A stretch of DNA of 48,840 bases from positions 1 through 48,840 of the forward strand of contig CAVPEV010000001.1 in NCBI GenBank assembly GCA_963703555.1, in the 5' to 3' direction. The DNA is from CAVPEV01 sp963703555 (GTDB lineage Bacteria; Actinomycetota; Actinomycetes; Actinomycetales; Cellulomonadaceae). A program made the translations under genes and the position numbers. The notes below the pieces were generated by a model. That model searched no databases, was not told the origin of the DNA, and worked only from the letters and a program-made list of their open reading frames with translations. This document shows, one piece after another, positions 25,182 through 33,908 of this stretch. Position 1 is the stretch's first letter, and every line of letters starts with the position of its first letter.

Positions 25182-26225
25182 CTACGCCGTCACGTCGGCC
25201 GTCGCGGCGCGGACCGCGGGCAGCACCTGCGTGCCCAGCAGCTCGATCGCCTCCATGACCATGGCGTGCGGCATCGCGCCGACACCCACCTGCGCGAGGA
25301 AGCGCCGGTGGGCGAACAGGCCGTGCTGGTAGAGGATCTTGTCCGTGATCTCCTGCGGGCTGCCGCAGAACACGGCCCCGCGCTGGGTGCGCATGACGTC
25401 GAAGTCGGACCGGCCGAGGGTGGACATCCCCCGCCCACGCAACATGGTCGTCATGTACGCCGAGTAGTAGGGGTAGAAGTCGTCGGCGGCGCGCTGGCTG
25501 GTCCGTGCGACGTGCAGATGGGAGTTGATGCCGACGCCCGGCGCCGGCCGGCCGGCCTGCTCCGCCGCCCGCTGGTGCAGCCGGGCCAGCGGGGTGAAGC
25601 GCTCGGCGGCACCGCCGATGATGCCGATCATCATCGGCAGGCCCAGCCGCCCCGCGCGCAGCGCTGACTCCGGGGTCCCTCCGACGGCGACCCAGACCGG
25701 CAGCGGGTCCTGCACCGGGCGCGGGTAGACGCCGGCGTTGACCAGCGGCGCCCGGCTCGTCCCCCGCCAGGTGACCTCCTCGCGCTCCCGCACCGCCACG
25801 AGCAGCGCGAGCTTCTCCTCGAACAACGTGTCGTAGTCGGCCAGGTCGTAGCCGAACAGCGGGAACGACTCGATGAAGGCGCCCCGACCCGCCATGACCT
25901 CGGCACGCCCCCCGGACAGCAGGTCGACCGTCGCGAACTCCTGGAAGACCCGGACCGGGTCGGCGGAGCTGAGCACAGTGACCGCGCTGCTCAGCCGGAT
26001 CCGTTCGGTGCGCGTGGCGAGCCCGGCAAGGATGACGGCCGGGGCGGAGGACACGAAGTCCGGGCGGTGGTGCTCCCCGATGCCGACGACGTCCAGACCG
26101 ACCTGATCGGCCAACGTCACCTCCTCGACGAGGTCCCGCATCCGCTGTGCGGGGCTCGTGGTGCGGCCGGTGTGCGGGTCGGCCACCAGCTCGACGAAGG
26201 TCGAGATGCCGATCTCCATGCTCAT
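25182..26225 (-). CDS. LLM-class flavin-dependent oxidoreductase
   Basis: A 347-residue luciferase-like monooxygenase-fold protein that would use FMN or F420. Family blocks are MEIGISTFVEL at the N-terminus, DQVGLDVVGIGEHHRPDF, IRLSSAVTVLSSADPVRVFQ, VMAGRGAFIESFPLFGYDL, and PVWVAVGGTPESALRAG. The substrate is unknown. ATG 26225 has AGGAG 7 nt upstream. An HxlR-type regulator gene lies 88 bp upstream in the same direction, a pairing that suggests control of the oxidoreductase by the regulator. Confidence 0.88.
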   Translation of the reverse strand: MSMEIGISTFVELVADPHTGRTTSPAQRMRDLVEEVTLADQVGLDVVGIGEHHRPDFVSSAPAVILAGLATRTERIRLSSAVTVLSSADPVRVFQEFATVDLLSGGRAEVMAGRGAFIESFPLFGYDLADYDTLFEEKLALLVAVREREEVTWRGTSRAPLVNAGVYPRPVQDPLPVWVAVGGTPESALRAGRLGLPMMIGIIGGAAERFTPLARLHQRAAEQAGRPAPGVGINSHLHVARTSQRAADDFYPYYSAYMTTMLRGRGMSTLGRSDFDVMRTQRGAVFCGSPQEITDKILYQHGLFAHRRFLAQVGVGAMPHAMVMEAIELLGTQVLPAVRAATADVTA

Positions 26226-26313
26226 GCGGGCTCCTGCCGTAGGTGGGATGTGAGGCACCGGAAAACGGGAGCGACGGGCGGGGGCCGACCGGGGTGCGAG
26301 CCGCAGGACCCGT

Positions 26314-26730
26314 TCAGGACCGACGCACGCCGGCCGACTCCTCCGCGCTGCCGCGCTCCGGGGCGGCCCACCGGTGCGCCCAGGCGACCAGGGCGTCGAG
26401 CACGGGTTCCAGGTCGCGCCCCTGGTCCGTCAACCGGTACTCCACGCGCACCGGCGTCGTGGGGTACACGTCGCGACGGACCACACCGGCCGACTCCAGC
26501 TCGTGCAGCCGTTGGTTGAGCATGGTGTCGCTGATTCCCGGGGCCGCCGCCCGGAGCTCGCTGAACCGCCGGCAGCCCAGGAACATCGCGCGCAGGAGCA
26601 CTCCCGACCAGCGCGCTCCCACCAGCTCCACGGCCCGGTGGAAGTGGGGACAGACCGGCAGCACCGCGGCGTCGGGCACCTGGCCGCCGGCCGGGCCCGC
26701 GACGGGCGGTACTGCGGAATACTTGGTCAC
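26314..26730 (-). CDS. HxlR-family winged-helix regulator
   Basis: A 138-residue transcriptional regulator. The HxlR domain is clear: VCPHFHRAVELVGARWSGVL, FLGCRRFSELRAAAPGIS, MLNQRLHELESAGVVRR and VEYRLTDQGRDLEPVLDALV. The Cys of VCPHF corresponds to the conserved redox- or electrophile-sensing Cys of HypR-like members. It lies upstream of the LLM oxidoreductase and divergent from the hydroxyacid dehydrogenase gene. GTG 26730 is 7 nt after a -10 element (26738-26743), so it is probably leaderless. Confidence 0.88.
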   Translation of the reverse strand: MTKYSAVPPVAGPAGGQVPDAAVLPVCPHFHRAVELVGARWSGVLLRAMFLGCRRFSELRAAAPGISDTMLNQRLHELESAGVVRRDVYPTTPVRVEYRLTDQGRDLEPVLDALVAWAHRWAAPERGSAEESAGVRRS

Positions 26731-26737
26731 GACGGAA

Positions 26738-26743
26738 ACCGTA
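26738..26743 (-). promoter_or_regulatory. -10 element (TACGGT) for the HxlR gene
   Basis: TACGGT on the minus strand ends 7 nt before GTG 26730, the leaderless spacing. The opposite promoter at 26815-26820 fires the other way, giving a compact divergent control region of about 70 bp. Confidence 0.45.
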
Positions 26744-26814
26744 GCATGGCTGATCGGAGTCGAGCCCTGCTCGGTCCCCACGCGCACGCAACGGTGCACC
26801 GGGGACGGCGGGTT

Positions 26815-26857
26815 TACTGTCGGAGGCATGCAGCGCACACCCGGCGCCCCGGCATGA
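26815..26857 (+). promoter_or_regulatory. -10 element and 9-codon leaderless upstream ORF overlapping the dehydrogenase start
   Basis: TACTGT (26815-26820) ends 7 nt before ATG 26828. That ATG opens a 9-residue frame (MQRTPGAPA) whose TGA (26855-26857) overlaps the dehydrogenase ATG 26854 as ATGA. The dehydrogenase itself has no ribosome-binding site, so its translation may depend on termination of this mini-ORF. Confidence 0.4.
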
Positions 26858-27840
26858 CCGCCCGCGTGGTGGTCATGTCCCCGCTCGGTCCCGAGGACCG
26901 GGCTGCCATGATCGCCGGCCTCGACGGCACCGCCGACCTGGTCGACCTGCCCGACGCCGGCGATCCTGCGCGTGCCGACGTCCTCTCCCGTGCCGACGCG
27001 CTGGTCGGCTGGCACCCGGACCGTGAGCTGACCGAGGACGACTGGGCGTCCGCGGGCCGCGTGCGGTTCCTGCAGACCGTCTCTGCCGGCCTCGACCACG
27101 TGAGCTTCGACCGGATCCCGGACTCGGTGACGGTCGCCGGCAACGCCGGCGCGTTCGCCGCTCCGATGGCCGAGCACACCGTGGCCATGGTGCTGGCTGC
27201 GGCCAAGCGCCTGCTGCCCGCCCACCGTGAGCTGATGGCCGGCACGTTCGACCAGTTCACGCCGGGGCGGCCGATCGCCGGGCAGACCGCGGTCATCCTC
27301 GGCTACGGCGGGATCGGCCGAGCCGTGGCCCGTCTGCTGCGTCCGTTCGGTGTCCGGGTCGTCGGGGTCAACCGCAGCGGGCGCGGCGACGAGTCCGCCG
27401 ACGAGGTGGTGCAGGTCGGCGACCTTGCCCAGGTGCTGCCCCGGGCGGGGATCCTGATCGTGAGCCTGCCGCTCACGCGAGCGACCGAGGGGTTGATCGG
27501 CGCTCGCGAGCTGGCACTGCTGCCCCGGGACGCGATCCTCGTCAACGTCGCGCGCGGCGAGATCATCGACCAGGACGCCCTGTACGAGCGACTCGTCGCC
27601 GAGCCTGCCTTCCTCGCCGGGATCGACGCCTGGTGGGTCGAGCCGTTCCGGCACGGCCGCTTCGAGCTGCGGCACCCGTTCCTCGAACTGCCCAACGTGC
27701 TGGGATCCCCGCACAACTCCGGGGCCGTCGCCGGCGCCAACGTGGAAGCCGCGCGGCGGGCGGGGGCGAACGTGGCGCGCTTCCTTCGCGGCGACCCACC
27801 CACCGGCGTGGCCGGCCCGGACGACCGGTTCCGCGGCTGA
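26854..27840 (+). CDS. D-isomer-specific 2-hydroxyacid dehydrogenase
   Basis: A 328-residue NAD-binding dehydrogenase of the D-2-hydroxyacid (phosphoglycerate/glyoxylate reductase-like) family. The Rossmann motif is VILGYGGIGRAVA. Substrate-side signatures include TVSAGLDHVSF and AGAFAAPMAEHTVAM. Of the catalytic triad, Arg (SLPLTRATEGLI), Glu (the RGEIIDQDAL and AWWVEPF blocks) and His (LGSPHNSG) are visible. The substrate is unknown. It lacks a ribosome site; a leaderless 9-codon ORF overlaps its ATG. It is followed 7 bp later by the mannosyltransferase gene and so probably shares its transcript. The last residues PDDRFRG recur at 36025-36042. Confidence 0.88.
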   Translation: MTARVVVMSPLGPEDRAAMIAGLDGTADLVDLPDAGDPARADVLSRADALVGWHPDRELTEDDWASAGRVRFLQTVSAGLDHVSFDRIPDSVTVAGNAGAFAAPMAEHTVAMVLAAAKRLLPAHRELMAGTFDQFTPGRPIAGQTAVILGYGGIGRAVARLLRPFGVRVVGVNRSGRGDESADEVVQVGDLAQVLPRAGILIVSLPLTRATEGLIGARELALLPRDAILVNVARGEIIDQDALYERLVAEPAFLAGIDAWWVEPFRHGRFELRHPFLELPNVLGSPHNSGAVAGANVEAARRAGANVARFLRGDPPTGVAGPDDRFRG

Positions 27841-27847
27841 CCCGGCC

Positions 27848-29521
27848 ATGCCCAGGACCCGGCCTCTCGTGCCCCACCCAGCGGTGGGTGACCTGGCGAG
27901 CGCCGTCGCCGCGACCCCCCGGTGGGTGGCTCGTCTGCGACCGGCGGGGCGCTCGACCGTCCTGTCGATCGGGACAGTCAGCTCCGGCGTGATAGCCGCC
28001 GCGTCGTACGTCGTCGGCGACGTGGGGCGCACGTCCGGGCTGTGGGACGTGGCGCTGTTCCGCACCGTGCACGGCAGTCCTGTCATGGCTGCCCTCGCCG
28101 GGGTGGGTCTGGTCGGCAGCACGCTCGGCCTGGTCGTGGCGTGGCTGCTGCTCGGCCGGTTGCTCGCCGGGCGGCCGGCAGACGGCGCGCGGACCGTCGT
28201 GACCGCCGCGGTCGCATGGAGCCTGCCGCTGGTGATCGCACTGCCCTTGTTCAGCAAGGATGTCTTCGCCTATGTCGGGCAGGGCCGGCTGATGGACCAT
28301 GGCATCGACCCGTACCGGGCAGGCATCGGCACGATCCCGGGCTGGTGGAGCCTGGGGGTCGACCCGTTGTGGGCGACCACCCCTACCCCGTACGGGCCCG
28401 TGTGGCTGCTCATCGAGCAGGGCATCGTCGGCGCACTGCTCCCCGTGAGCTACCTGGCAGTCCTCCTGGCGTTCCGGCTGGTCGCCGTCGGTGGCATCGC
28501 GCTCACCGGCTACTCCTCCTGGCGGCTGTCCCGCAGCACCGGGCGCGACCCCGCGAGGGTGTTGTGGATCGTGTCGGCGAGCCCGTTGGTCCTGCTCGTC
28601 CTGATCCTGGGAGCGCACAACGACGCCCTGATGATCGGCCTCGTCCTCGCCGGGATGTCCGCGGCCGGGGCTCGACGACCGGGCTGGGCACTGACGTTCG
28701 TCACGCTGGCGGTCGGCGTCAAGCCGGTGGCCCTGGTCGCACTGCCGGTGATCGGCCTGGCCCACGTCGGGCTCCAGGCCGACTGGCACCGCACGATCCG
28801 GTACTGGTCCGCCTCGATCGCCACCTGCCTGGCGGGCCTGGGGGCACTCGGTGCCATCCTCGGCGTCGGCGTGCAGTGGCTGTGGAGCATGGCCACACCC
28901 TCGGTCATCACCACGTGGTTCGCTCCGACCTCCGTCCTGGCAGCAACGCTGCGGGCGCTCGCCGACGGCCTCGGCCTGAACGGGGACGCAGCCTTCTCCG
29001 CCACCAAGACCCTCGGGATGGTCGTGGCCATCGGGCTCGGCTGCTGGGTTCTGGTCACCCGCCGCTCGCTCCCGCCGCTCACGCGGTTGACCCTCGCCTT
29101 CGGCGTGGTCATCGCCCTGTCCCCGGTGATCCACCCGTGGTACGTCACCTGGGGGCTGTGCTTCGCAGCCGTGGCCGGGCTGATCGAGGGCCGCCGGGCC
29201 GTCCTCATCACCACGTGCGGCACCGTCTTCCTGTTGCTGCAGTGCTTGCTCGCGGTGCGCTACCACGACGCCTCCGGCGTCCCCACCGGGGTGGCCGCGC
29301 TGCTCGATGCCTCCGCCGTCGCGGGCGCGGTGGTCCTGTGCTGGGCCGCATGGGCGTGGAGCCGTCAGCGCGCCCTCCCCCAGGAGCCGCTGGCGACGGC
29401 CGACGAGGCTGCCGCCGGCTGTGACGACGCGCTGACGGGCGTTCCGACGGCCAACGGGACACCCGCAGCCAGCCGGCTGCGTCACCCCCCGACGCGCTTG
29501 CCGGCGACGGCCGACGAGTAG
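27848..29521 (+). CDS. mptB: MptB-type polyprenol-phosphomannose-dependent alpha-1,6-mannosyltransferase
   Basis: A 557-residue GT-C glycosyltransferase with about 12-13 membrane helices. The first extracytoplasmic loop has LPLFSKDVFAYVGQGRLMDHG with the acidic motif (SKDVFAY) typical of MptA/MptB, followed by DPYRAG and TPTPYGPVWLLIE. Later blocks include LILGAHNDALMIGLVLAG and SPVIHPWYVTWG. MptB primes the alpha-1,6-mannan core of lipomannan and lipoglycans using polyprenyl-phosphomannose. A ~60-residue hydrophilic tail rich in Ala/Thr ends the protein. It follows the dehydrogenase by 7 bp and has no clear ribosome site. Confidence 0.85.
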   Translation: MPRTRPLVPHPAVGDLASAVAATPRWVARLRPAGRSTVLSIGTVSSGVIAAASYVVGDVGRTSGLWDVALFRTVHGSPVMAALAGVGLVGSTLGLVVAWLLLGRLLAGRPADGARTVVTAAVAWSLPLVIALPLFSKDVFAYVGQGRLMDHGIDPYRAGIGTIPGWWSLGVDPLWATTPTPYGPVWLLIEQGIVGALLPVSYLAVLLAFRLVAVGGIALTGYSSWRLSRSTGRDPARVLWIVSASPLVLLVLILGAHNDALMIGLVLAGMSAAGARRPGWALTFVTLAVGVKPVALVALPVIGLAHVGLQADWHRTIRYWSASIATCLAGLGALGAILGVGVQWLWSMATPSVITTWFAPTSVLAATLRALADGLGLNGDAAFSATKTLGMVVAIGLGCWVLVTRRSLPPLTRLTLAFGVVIALSPVIHPWYVTWGLCFAAVAGLIEGRRAVLITTCGTVFLLLQCLLAVRYHDASGVPTGVAALLDASAVAGAVVLCWAAWAWSRQRALPQEPLATADEAAAGCDDALTGVPTANGTPAASRLRHPPTRLPATADE

Positions 29522-29621
29522 AGCCGCGCCCGGACGTGGTCCGCGACCCGTGCGTGGTCCGCGACCCGTGGTACGCCGCCGGCAGGCGCCGGGGGTGCCC
29601 GGGTCTGCCCCGAACCGAGCT

Positions 29622-30929
29622 CTACTGTTGGCTCAGCCCCAGCCGCGGATAGAGCACGGCGAACCCCCCGTCGAGCCCGCCGTTGAGCGCGCCGATGCCA
29701 TGTCCTCCGTTCTGGACCTCGTAGTACGTCACCTGCATCCCGGCGGACCGGGCAGCCGCCGACAGGTGCTGGGCCGCGGGAATGTATGCCCGGTCGTCGC
29801 TGGAGACCGTGAACACGCCGACGGTGTCCGGATAGCGGTGCTGGGCGAGGATCACCGTGGGCTTCTGCGCGTCGTACGCCGACTGGTTCCCCTCGAAGAT
29901 GCTCTTCAGCACACCTGCGGCATGCTCCGCACCCGGGTACTCCTCGCCGGAGATGTCCACCACGTTGCCCCACAGGTCGGGGTGCTTGGCGACGAAGGAG
30001 ATCGCGCACTGGCCGCCGTTGGAGTAGCCCGCGATCGTCGTGTGGGCCCGGTCGGTCAGGACGTTCAGATGGCTACGCGCCCACCCCAGGACGTCGGTGT
30101 TGACGTAGGTCTCGACCTTGCCGAACTGCGCCGTGTCCAGGCAGAGGGTGTCCTTGGCGGGATCTCCCAGCTGGTCCGCGACGACGACGATGGGTGCGAG
30201 CCCCTGGTGCGCCGCGGCGTACCGATCGAGCATCGCGGCGACGGGCCCCGGGTCCGGGTTGCCGGGCTGGCCCATCAGCAGCACCACCAGGGGCAGCGCC
30301 GGAGGGTGCGAGGTCAGCGCGGCCGGCGGCAGGTAGATGCCCGCCGGCCGCGCCCGGAAGCCCGATGCCGGCGCAGGGATGACCGCCGACCCGATGGTCC
30401 CCTTGGCCGGCATGCCGGCCGGCGCGGTCCAGGTCGCCCACAGCGGCCCGGCCGCGGTGCCGGTCGCGGTGGGCGACGCCGCCAGCGCGGGCAGGGCCAC
30501 CTGGTCGACGGTGGAGATGCCCAGCAGGGAACCCACGGTCGGGTCCAGGCCGTACAGCGCGTTCACGCCGACGACCGAGGTCGCCACCATGACGACGGCA
30601 CCGAGCACGGCCCCGGCCTTCCGCCGCGCCGTCGAGTTGCGCCAGTTCATGGCAGCCAGGCCCAGCCCTGCGAAGCAGCCCACCACCCAGGCGCGGGTGG
30701 ACCAGCCCAGTGCAGTGCCGAACAGGTCGAGCGGGCCCTCGGCCACCCACAGCACCAGCGCCCCGACCACCGCGCCGCCGGCGAGGCCCGCGGCCGCACG
30801 GCGGGGCCATCGACTGCCGCGCCGGGCGAGGAGCGCCAGGCCCGTCACTGCGGCGACCGCGTAGGCGGTGTGCACGACCACGGGCAACAGCAGCGGCAGC
30901 TGGAGAAGGGCGTGCACGAGACTCCTCAT
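29622..30929 (-). CDS. Membrane-anchored esterase-fold (alpha/beta hydrolase) protein
   Basis: A 435-residue protein with four membrane helices in the first ~140 residues and an extracytoplasmic alpha/beta hydrolase of the esterase-D/mycolyltransferase type. The nucleophile elbow is TIAGYSNGGQCAI (Ser in GYSNG), an acidic residue lies in VFTVSSDDRAYI, and the His is in NGGHGIGALNGGLDGG. Its ATG overlaps the stop of the aminoacyl-phospholipid-synthase-like gene by 4 nt (ATGA). Hydrolases paired with aminoacyl-PG synthases that remove the amino acid have been described (AhyD in enterococci), and context suggests a similar remodelling role here. Trehalose or other lipid esterase activity is an alternative. 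Confidence 0.82.
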   Translation of the reverse strand: MRSLVHALLQLPLLLPVVVHTAYAVAAVTGLALLARRGSRWPRRAAAGLAGGAVVGALVLWVAEGPLDLFGTALGWSTRAWVVGCFAGLGLAAMNWRNSTARRKAGAVLGAVVMVATSVVGVNALYGLDPTVGSLLGISTVDQVALPALAASPTATGTAAGPLWATWTAPAGMPAKGTIGSAVIPAPASGFRARPAGIYLPPAALTSHPPALPLVVLLMGQPGNPDPGPVAAMLDRYAAAHQGLAPIVVVADQLGDPAKDTLCLDTAQFGKVETYVNTDVLGWARSHLNVLTDRAHTTIAGYSNGGQCAISFVAKHPDLWGNVVDISGEEYPGAEHAAGVLKSIFEGNQSAYDAQKPTVILAQHRYPDTVGVFTVSSDDRAYIPAAQHLSAAARSAGMQVTYYEVQNGGHGIGALNGGLDGGFAVLYPRLGLSQQ

Positions 30930-33715
30930 CGAGGGGTGGCGGCGAGCTCGCGGCGGCTCGCGGCGGGCAGCTGGGACCTGAGCTCCGGCGCCGCCTGCGC
31001 AGGCACCCTGCTGTGGCCTGGCTGGTCCGCGGGCGGCGCGCCGGCCCCGGGACCACCTGAGCCGTGCCGGTGGCTCTCGTTGAGCCGGTTGAAGAGCCGC
31101 AGCGCCATGCCCAGGGAGGCGTCGGGCACGTAGGCGAGCGCCACCGCACGGCCGATCGCCGGCAGGGCCGCCGCGTCCGCGTAGATGAGGTACATGGGCC
31201 TCAGCTCCGGCTGGAACTTCGCCTTGAACCGCATCAGCGAGCGGAACCCGTACACCGGTTCCAGGCGGGTCCCGACGTAGTCGAGCAGTCGCTCCAAGGG
31301 GTCAGGGCGGGCGGTGTCGCCGTGACCCTGGGACGGCGCCAGCTCCTCCGCGCGGGCCAGCGGCGCTCCCGAGAGGCTCAGCACCGAGTAGCCCTCGGCC
31401 TGCAGGTCCAGCGCGGCCTGCGCGATGAGGAGCTCGGTGCCGTTGCGGAACCCGTCCGTGCGGCGCCGCATGAAGTCCAACGTCCAGCCGACGACGATCC
31501 CGCCCTCGCCGTAGATCGGCAGCCACGAGGCGACCGCATGGACGAGCCCGGCCTCGTCGACGGCCACCGAGCACCGCACCTGGGGGTCGTCGAGCTGGTC
31601 GACCCCGCCCAGCGTGAAGCCCATCTCAGGCAGCGACTGCTGGGCGACCCATTCCTCGGAGATGGACTGGATCTGCACGACGGTGCTCAGGTCGGCGGTG
31701 CGGTAGTCGATCCATTCCGTCCGCACGCCCTCGCGCCGAGCCCGGTTGAGGGCGGTCCGCACGTCCTGGAACCGCCGTCCGCTGAACGTCAAGGACCCGA
31801 GGGGCAGGATGGTCTCCTCCGCGATCTGCACGCTGCTCCATCCGGCCGCCGCACAGCTCTCCTCCAGCTGCGCCGTCGCCGAGTAGAAGCAGGGGACGGT
31901 GCCCGCCGACTCGCAGAACCGGGCGAAGTCCTGCACCGCGGTCGCCCGCTCCGACACCGGCCCGACCGGGTCGCCCATGGTCAGTGCAACGCCTTGGATC
32001 ACGCGGTAGGCGACATACGTGGTACCGGTCGTGGTGAACCAGTACTCGTTGTCCGGCCACAGCGTCATCCAGCCCAGCGACGAGCCCCCGTGCGCCATGA
32101 GGATCGACCGGGCGGGTTCGTTCTGGCTGCCGATCGCCGGCGGACGCCGCCGGCCCCCACGCAGGATGAGCAGGCACGCAGCCGCCCAGAACGCGACCCC
32201 GATCCAGTCGAACAGGAGCCGCGCCGCCGACCCCGTCGGCAGTCGACTCGGCACCAGGCCGAACGTCAGCCCCACCGGAACGAGCCGCAACGGGAAGTCG
32301 GCGATCAGCGCGCCTGCCGTCGGGGCGCTCTGCCACTGAGCCGGGACGAGCAGACCGACGGCGACGTAGACGCCGCCGGACGCGAGGGCCAGGAGCGCGA
32401 CGTGTCGGGCCAGCCTCCGGTAGATCCCCGCCGGGGCACGCACGGTGAAGAGGTCCCGCCCCAGGATGAGGACCACCACGGCCACCGTGAGCGGGACGAG
32501 GCATGGCAGGACCAGCCGAGTGAGGAGCAGCGCGGGCCGGACGTCGGTGAAGGCGCCGGTCGGCAGCGCGGAGCCGACATCGGCCAGGAAGTAGTCCCCT
32601 ATCGCCGCCACGGCCAGGGTGGCCTCGAGAGTCAGCGCGGCGATCCATGCCGACCGATGGCCGCGGCGAAGGCCGGCGGCGGCAAGCAGGAGGAGCAGTG
32701 CGGGCAGGCAGGACATGATGGTCACGCCCAGGCCGGGGTGCAGGTTGAGCTGGCCCATGGTGCACGCCAACGACGCCGGGTGCTCCGCGCAGACGTCGAC
32801 GACGACGGCAGGTGCCACGCCGTGGATGTTGGCGACGAGATACCCAAGCACGGCGAAGGGGCCGGCAGGCCTCGGCGTCAACGTCGCCAGCAGCGGTCCG
32901 ACGGCGGTGGCTGCCACCATGACGGCGGCCAGGATCCGCGCTTCGTGCACCGAGCCCACCGGGCTCGGGCGGGCCGGGGCGCGATGCATCACCCGCCCCA
33001 GCAGCAGACCGGTGAGGGCAGCCACGATGAGCAGCACCGCAACGCCGCCACCGTCGAACAGGGCCATCGTCGCGAACAGGGTGAGGCTGCCGACCCGGAC
33101 CCGTCGTCGCCACAGCATCGGCAGCCACGCGCTCGCCGCGAGCGCCGCTCCGACGACACCCAGGACCGGACCACCGTAACGGACTGCCAGGAATGCGTGT
33201 GCCCCACCCGACCGGGTGGAACCGGCCATCACCGTCAGTGCTGCCAGCGTCGCCGCCGCGACCATGTGCGAGGCGACCAGCGCGATGGCGTAGCGGGCGG
33301 TACCGAGCCGCTGCTCGGCGAAGATCCCGAGACCCAGGAGTGCCACGGTCCCCCACACGTAGCTGCCGATGTTCGGCGCCCAGAGGAGCGAGAGCAGAAG
33401 GGACAACGGGTGGCCGAGCTGCAGCCTGCCCTCGAGAAGCACGTCCCGCCTGAGCTGACCATGCGGACCGGCCAGCAGGCTCGCGGTGCCCGCACCGAGC
33501 ACCCAGAAGATCACCACCAGCGCGAGGGTGAGCGGTGCCTGGTGAGCAGCCCTGCCGAATGCCGTGGCGGACCACCGGGGCACCCGGCGTAGCCGGTTCA
33601 CCGCTGCAACGTCGGCGCTCATGACCGCACCGTCTTCACCATGTACCCCATCTGTCGTGCGGCTTGCATCGCGCCGCAGGCTCGCATCGTCGTCTGAGGT
33701 TTCGCTGGGAATCAC
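30926..33715 (-). CDS. MprF-like aminoacyl-phospholipid synthase with rhomboid-like N-terminal membrane domain
   Basis: A ~929-residue membrane protein. The N-terminal ~330 residues form helices with rhomboid-like spacing (GHPLSLLLSLLWAPNIGSY, GLGIFAEQRLGTARY) but with no catalytic Ser seen in a GxSx motif. More helices follow, then the C-terminal DUF2156 domain from ~residue 540: WFTTTGTTYVAYRVIQGVAL, ALTMGDPVGPVSER, FSGRRFQDVRTALNRARREG, LYGFRSLMRFKAKFQP-like end (VYGFRSLMRFKAKFQPELRP). That domain transfers amino acids from tRNA to phospholipid in MprF/LPG synthases. Start GTG 33715 is uncertain; ATG 33622 is possible. It overlaps the esterase gene and is divergent from murT. Confidence 0.82.
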   Translation of the reverse strand: MIPSETSDDDASLRRDASRTTDGVHGEDGAVMSADVAAVNRLRRVPRWSATAFGRAAHQAPLTLALVVIFWVLGAGTASLLAGPHGQLRRDVLLEGRLQLGHPLSLLLSLLWAPNIGSYVWGTVALLGLGIFAEQRLGTARYAIALVASHMVAAATLAALTVMAGSTRSGGAHAFLAVRYGGPVLGVVGAALAASAWLPMLWRRRVRVGSLTLFATMALFDGGGVAVLLIVAALTGLLLGRVMHRAPARPSPVGSVHEARILAAVMVAATAVGPLLATLTPRPAGPFAVLGYLVANIHGVAPAVVVDVCAEHPASLACTMGQLNLHPGLGVTIMSCLPALLLLLAAAGLRRGHRSAWIAALTLEATLAVAAIGDYFLADVGSALPTGAFTDVRPALLLTRLVLPCLVPLTVAVVVLILGRDLFTVRAPAGIYRRLARHVALLALASGGVYVAVGLLVPAQWQSAPTAGALIADFPLRLVPVGLTFGLVPSRLPTGSAARLLFDWIGVAFWAAACLLILRGGRRRPPAIGSQNEPARSILMAHGGSSLGWMTLWPDNEYWFTTTGTTYVAYRVIQGVALTMGDPVGPVSERATAVQDFARFCESAGTVPCFYSATAQLEESCAAAGWSSVQIAEETILPLGSLTFSGRRFQDVRTALNRARREGVRTEWIDYRTADLSTVVQIQSISEEWVAQQSLPEMGFTLGGVDQLDDPQVRCSVAVDEAGLVHAVASWLPIYGEGGIVVGWTLDFMRRRTDGFRNGTELLIAQAALDLQAEGYSVLSLSGAPLARAEELAPSQGHGDTARPDPLERLLDYVGTRLEPVYGFRSLMRFKAKFQPELRPMYLIYADAAALPAIGRAVALAYVPDASLGMALRLFNRLNESHRHGSGGPGAGAPPADQPGHSRVPAQAAPELRSQLPAASRRELAATPR

Positions 33716-33873
33716 GTGGACGGTACCTGAGGCCGTCAGGTCGTAGTGCGGTCACCACGGGTCCGCGCGGCGACGGCAACGCCACCCGGCCGCGTTCATC
33801 GGGACCTGGCGGTGCGCCGGACCCGCGCACCCGGGGCAAGCGACACGTATCTCGCGCGCCCCTCCCGGCGCAA

Positions 33874-33902
33874 TGTGACGGCAGATGCGCCTGAGGTACA
33901 GT
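33874..33902 (+). promoter_or_regulatory. murT-gatD promoter, leaderless
   Basis: A -10 TACAGT (33897-33902) is separated by exactly 17 bp from a -35-like TGTGAC (33874-33879). The -10 ends 6 nt before the murT ATG (33909), so the message is probably leaderless. The remainder of the 193-bp divergent gap 33716-33908 shows no other clear element. Confidence 0.6.
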
Positions 33903-33908
33903 CGCACC

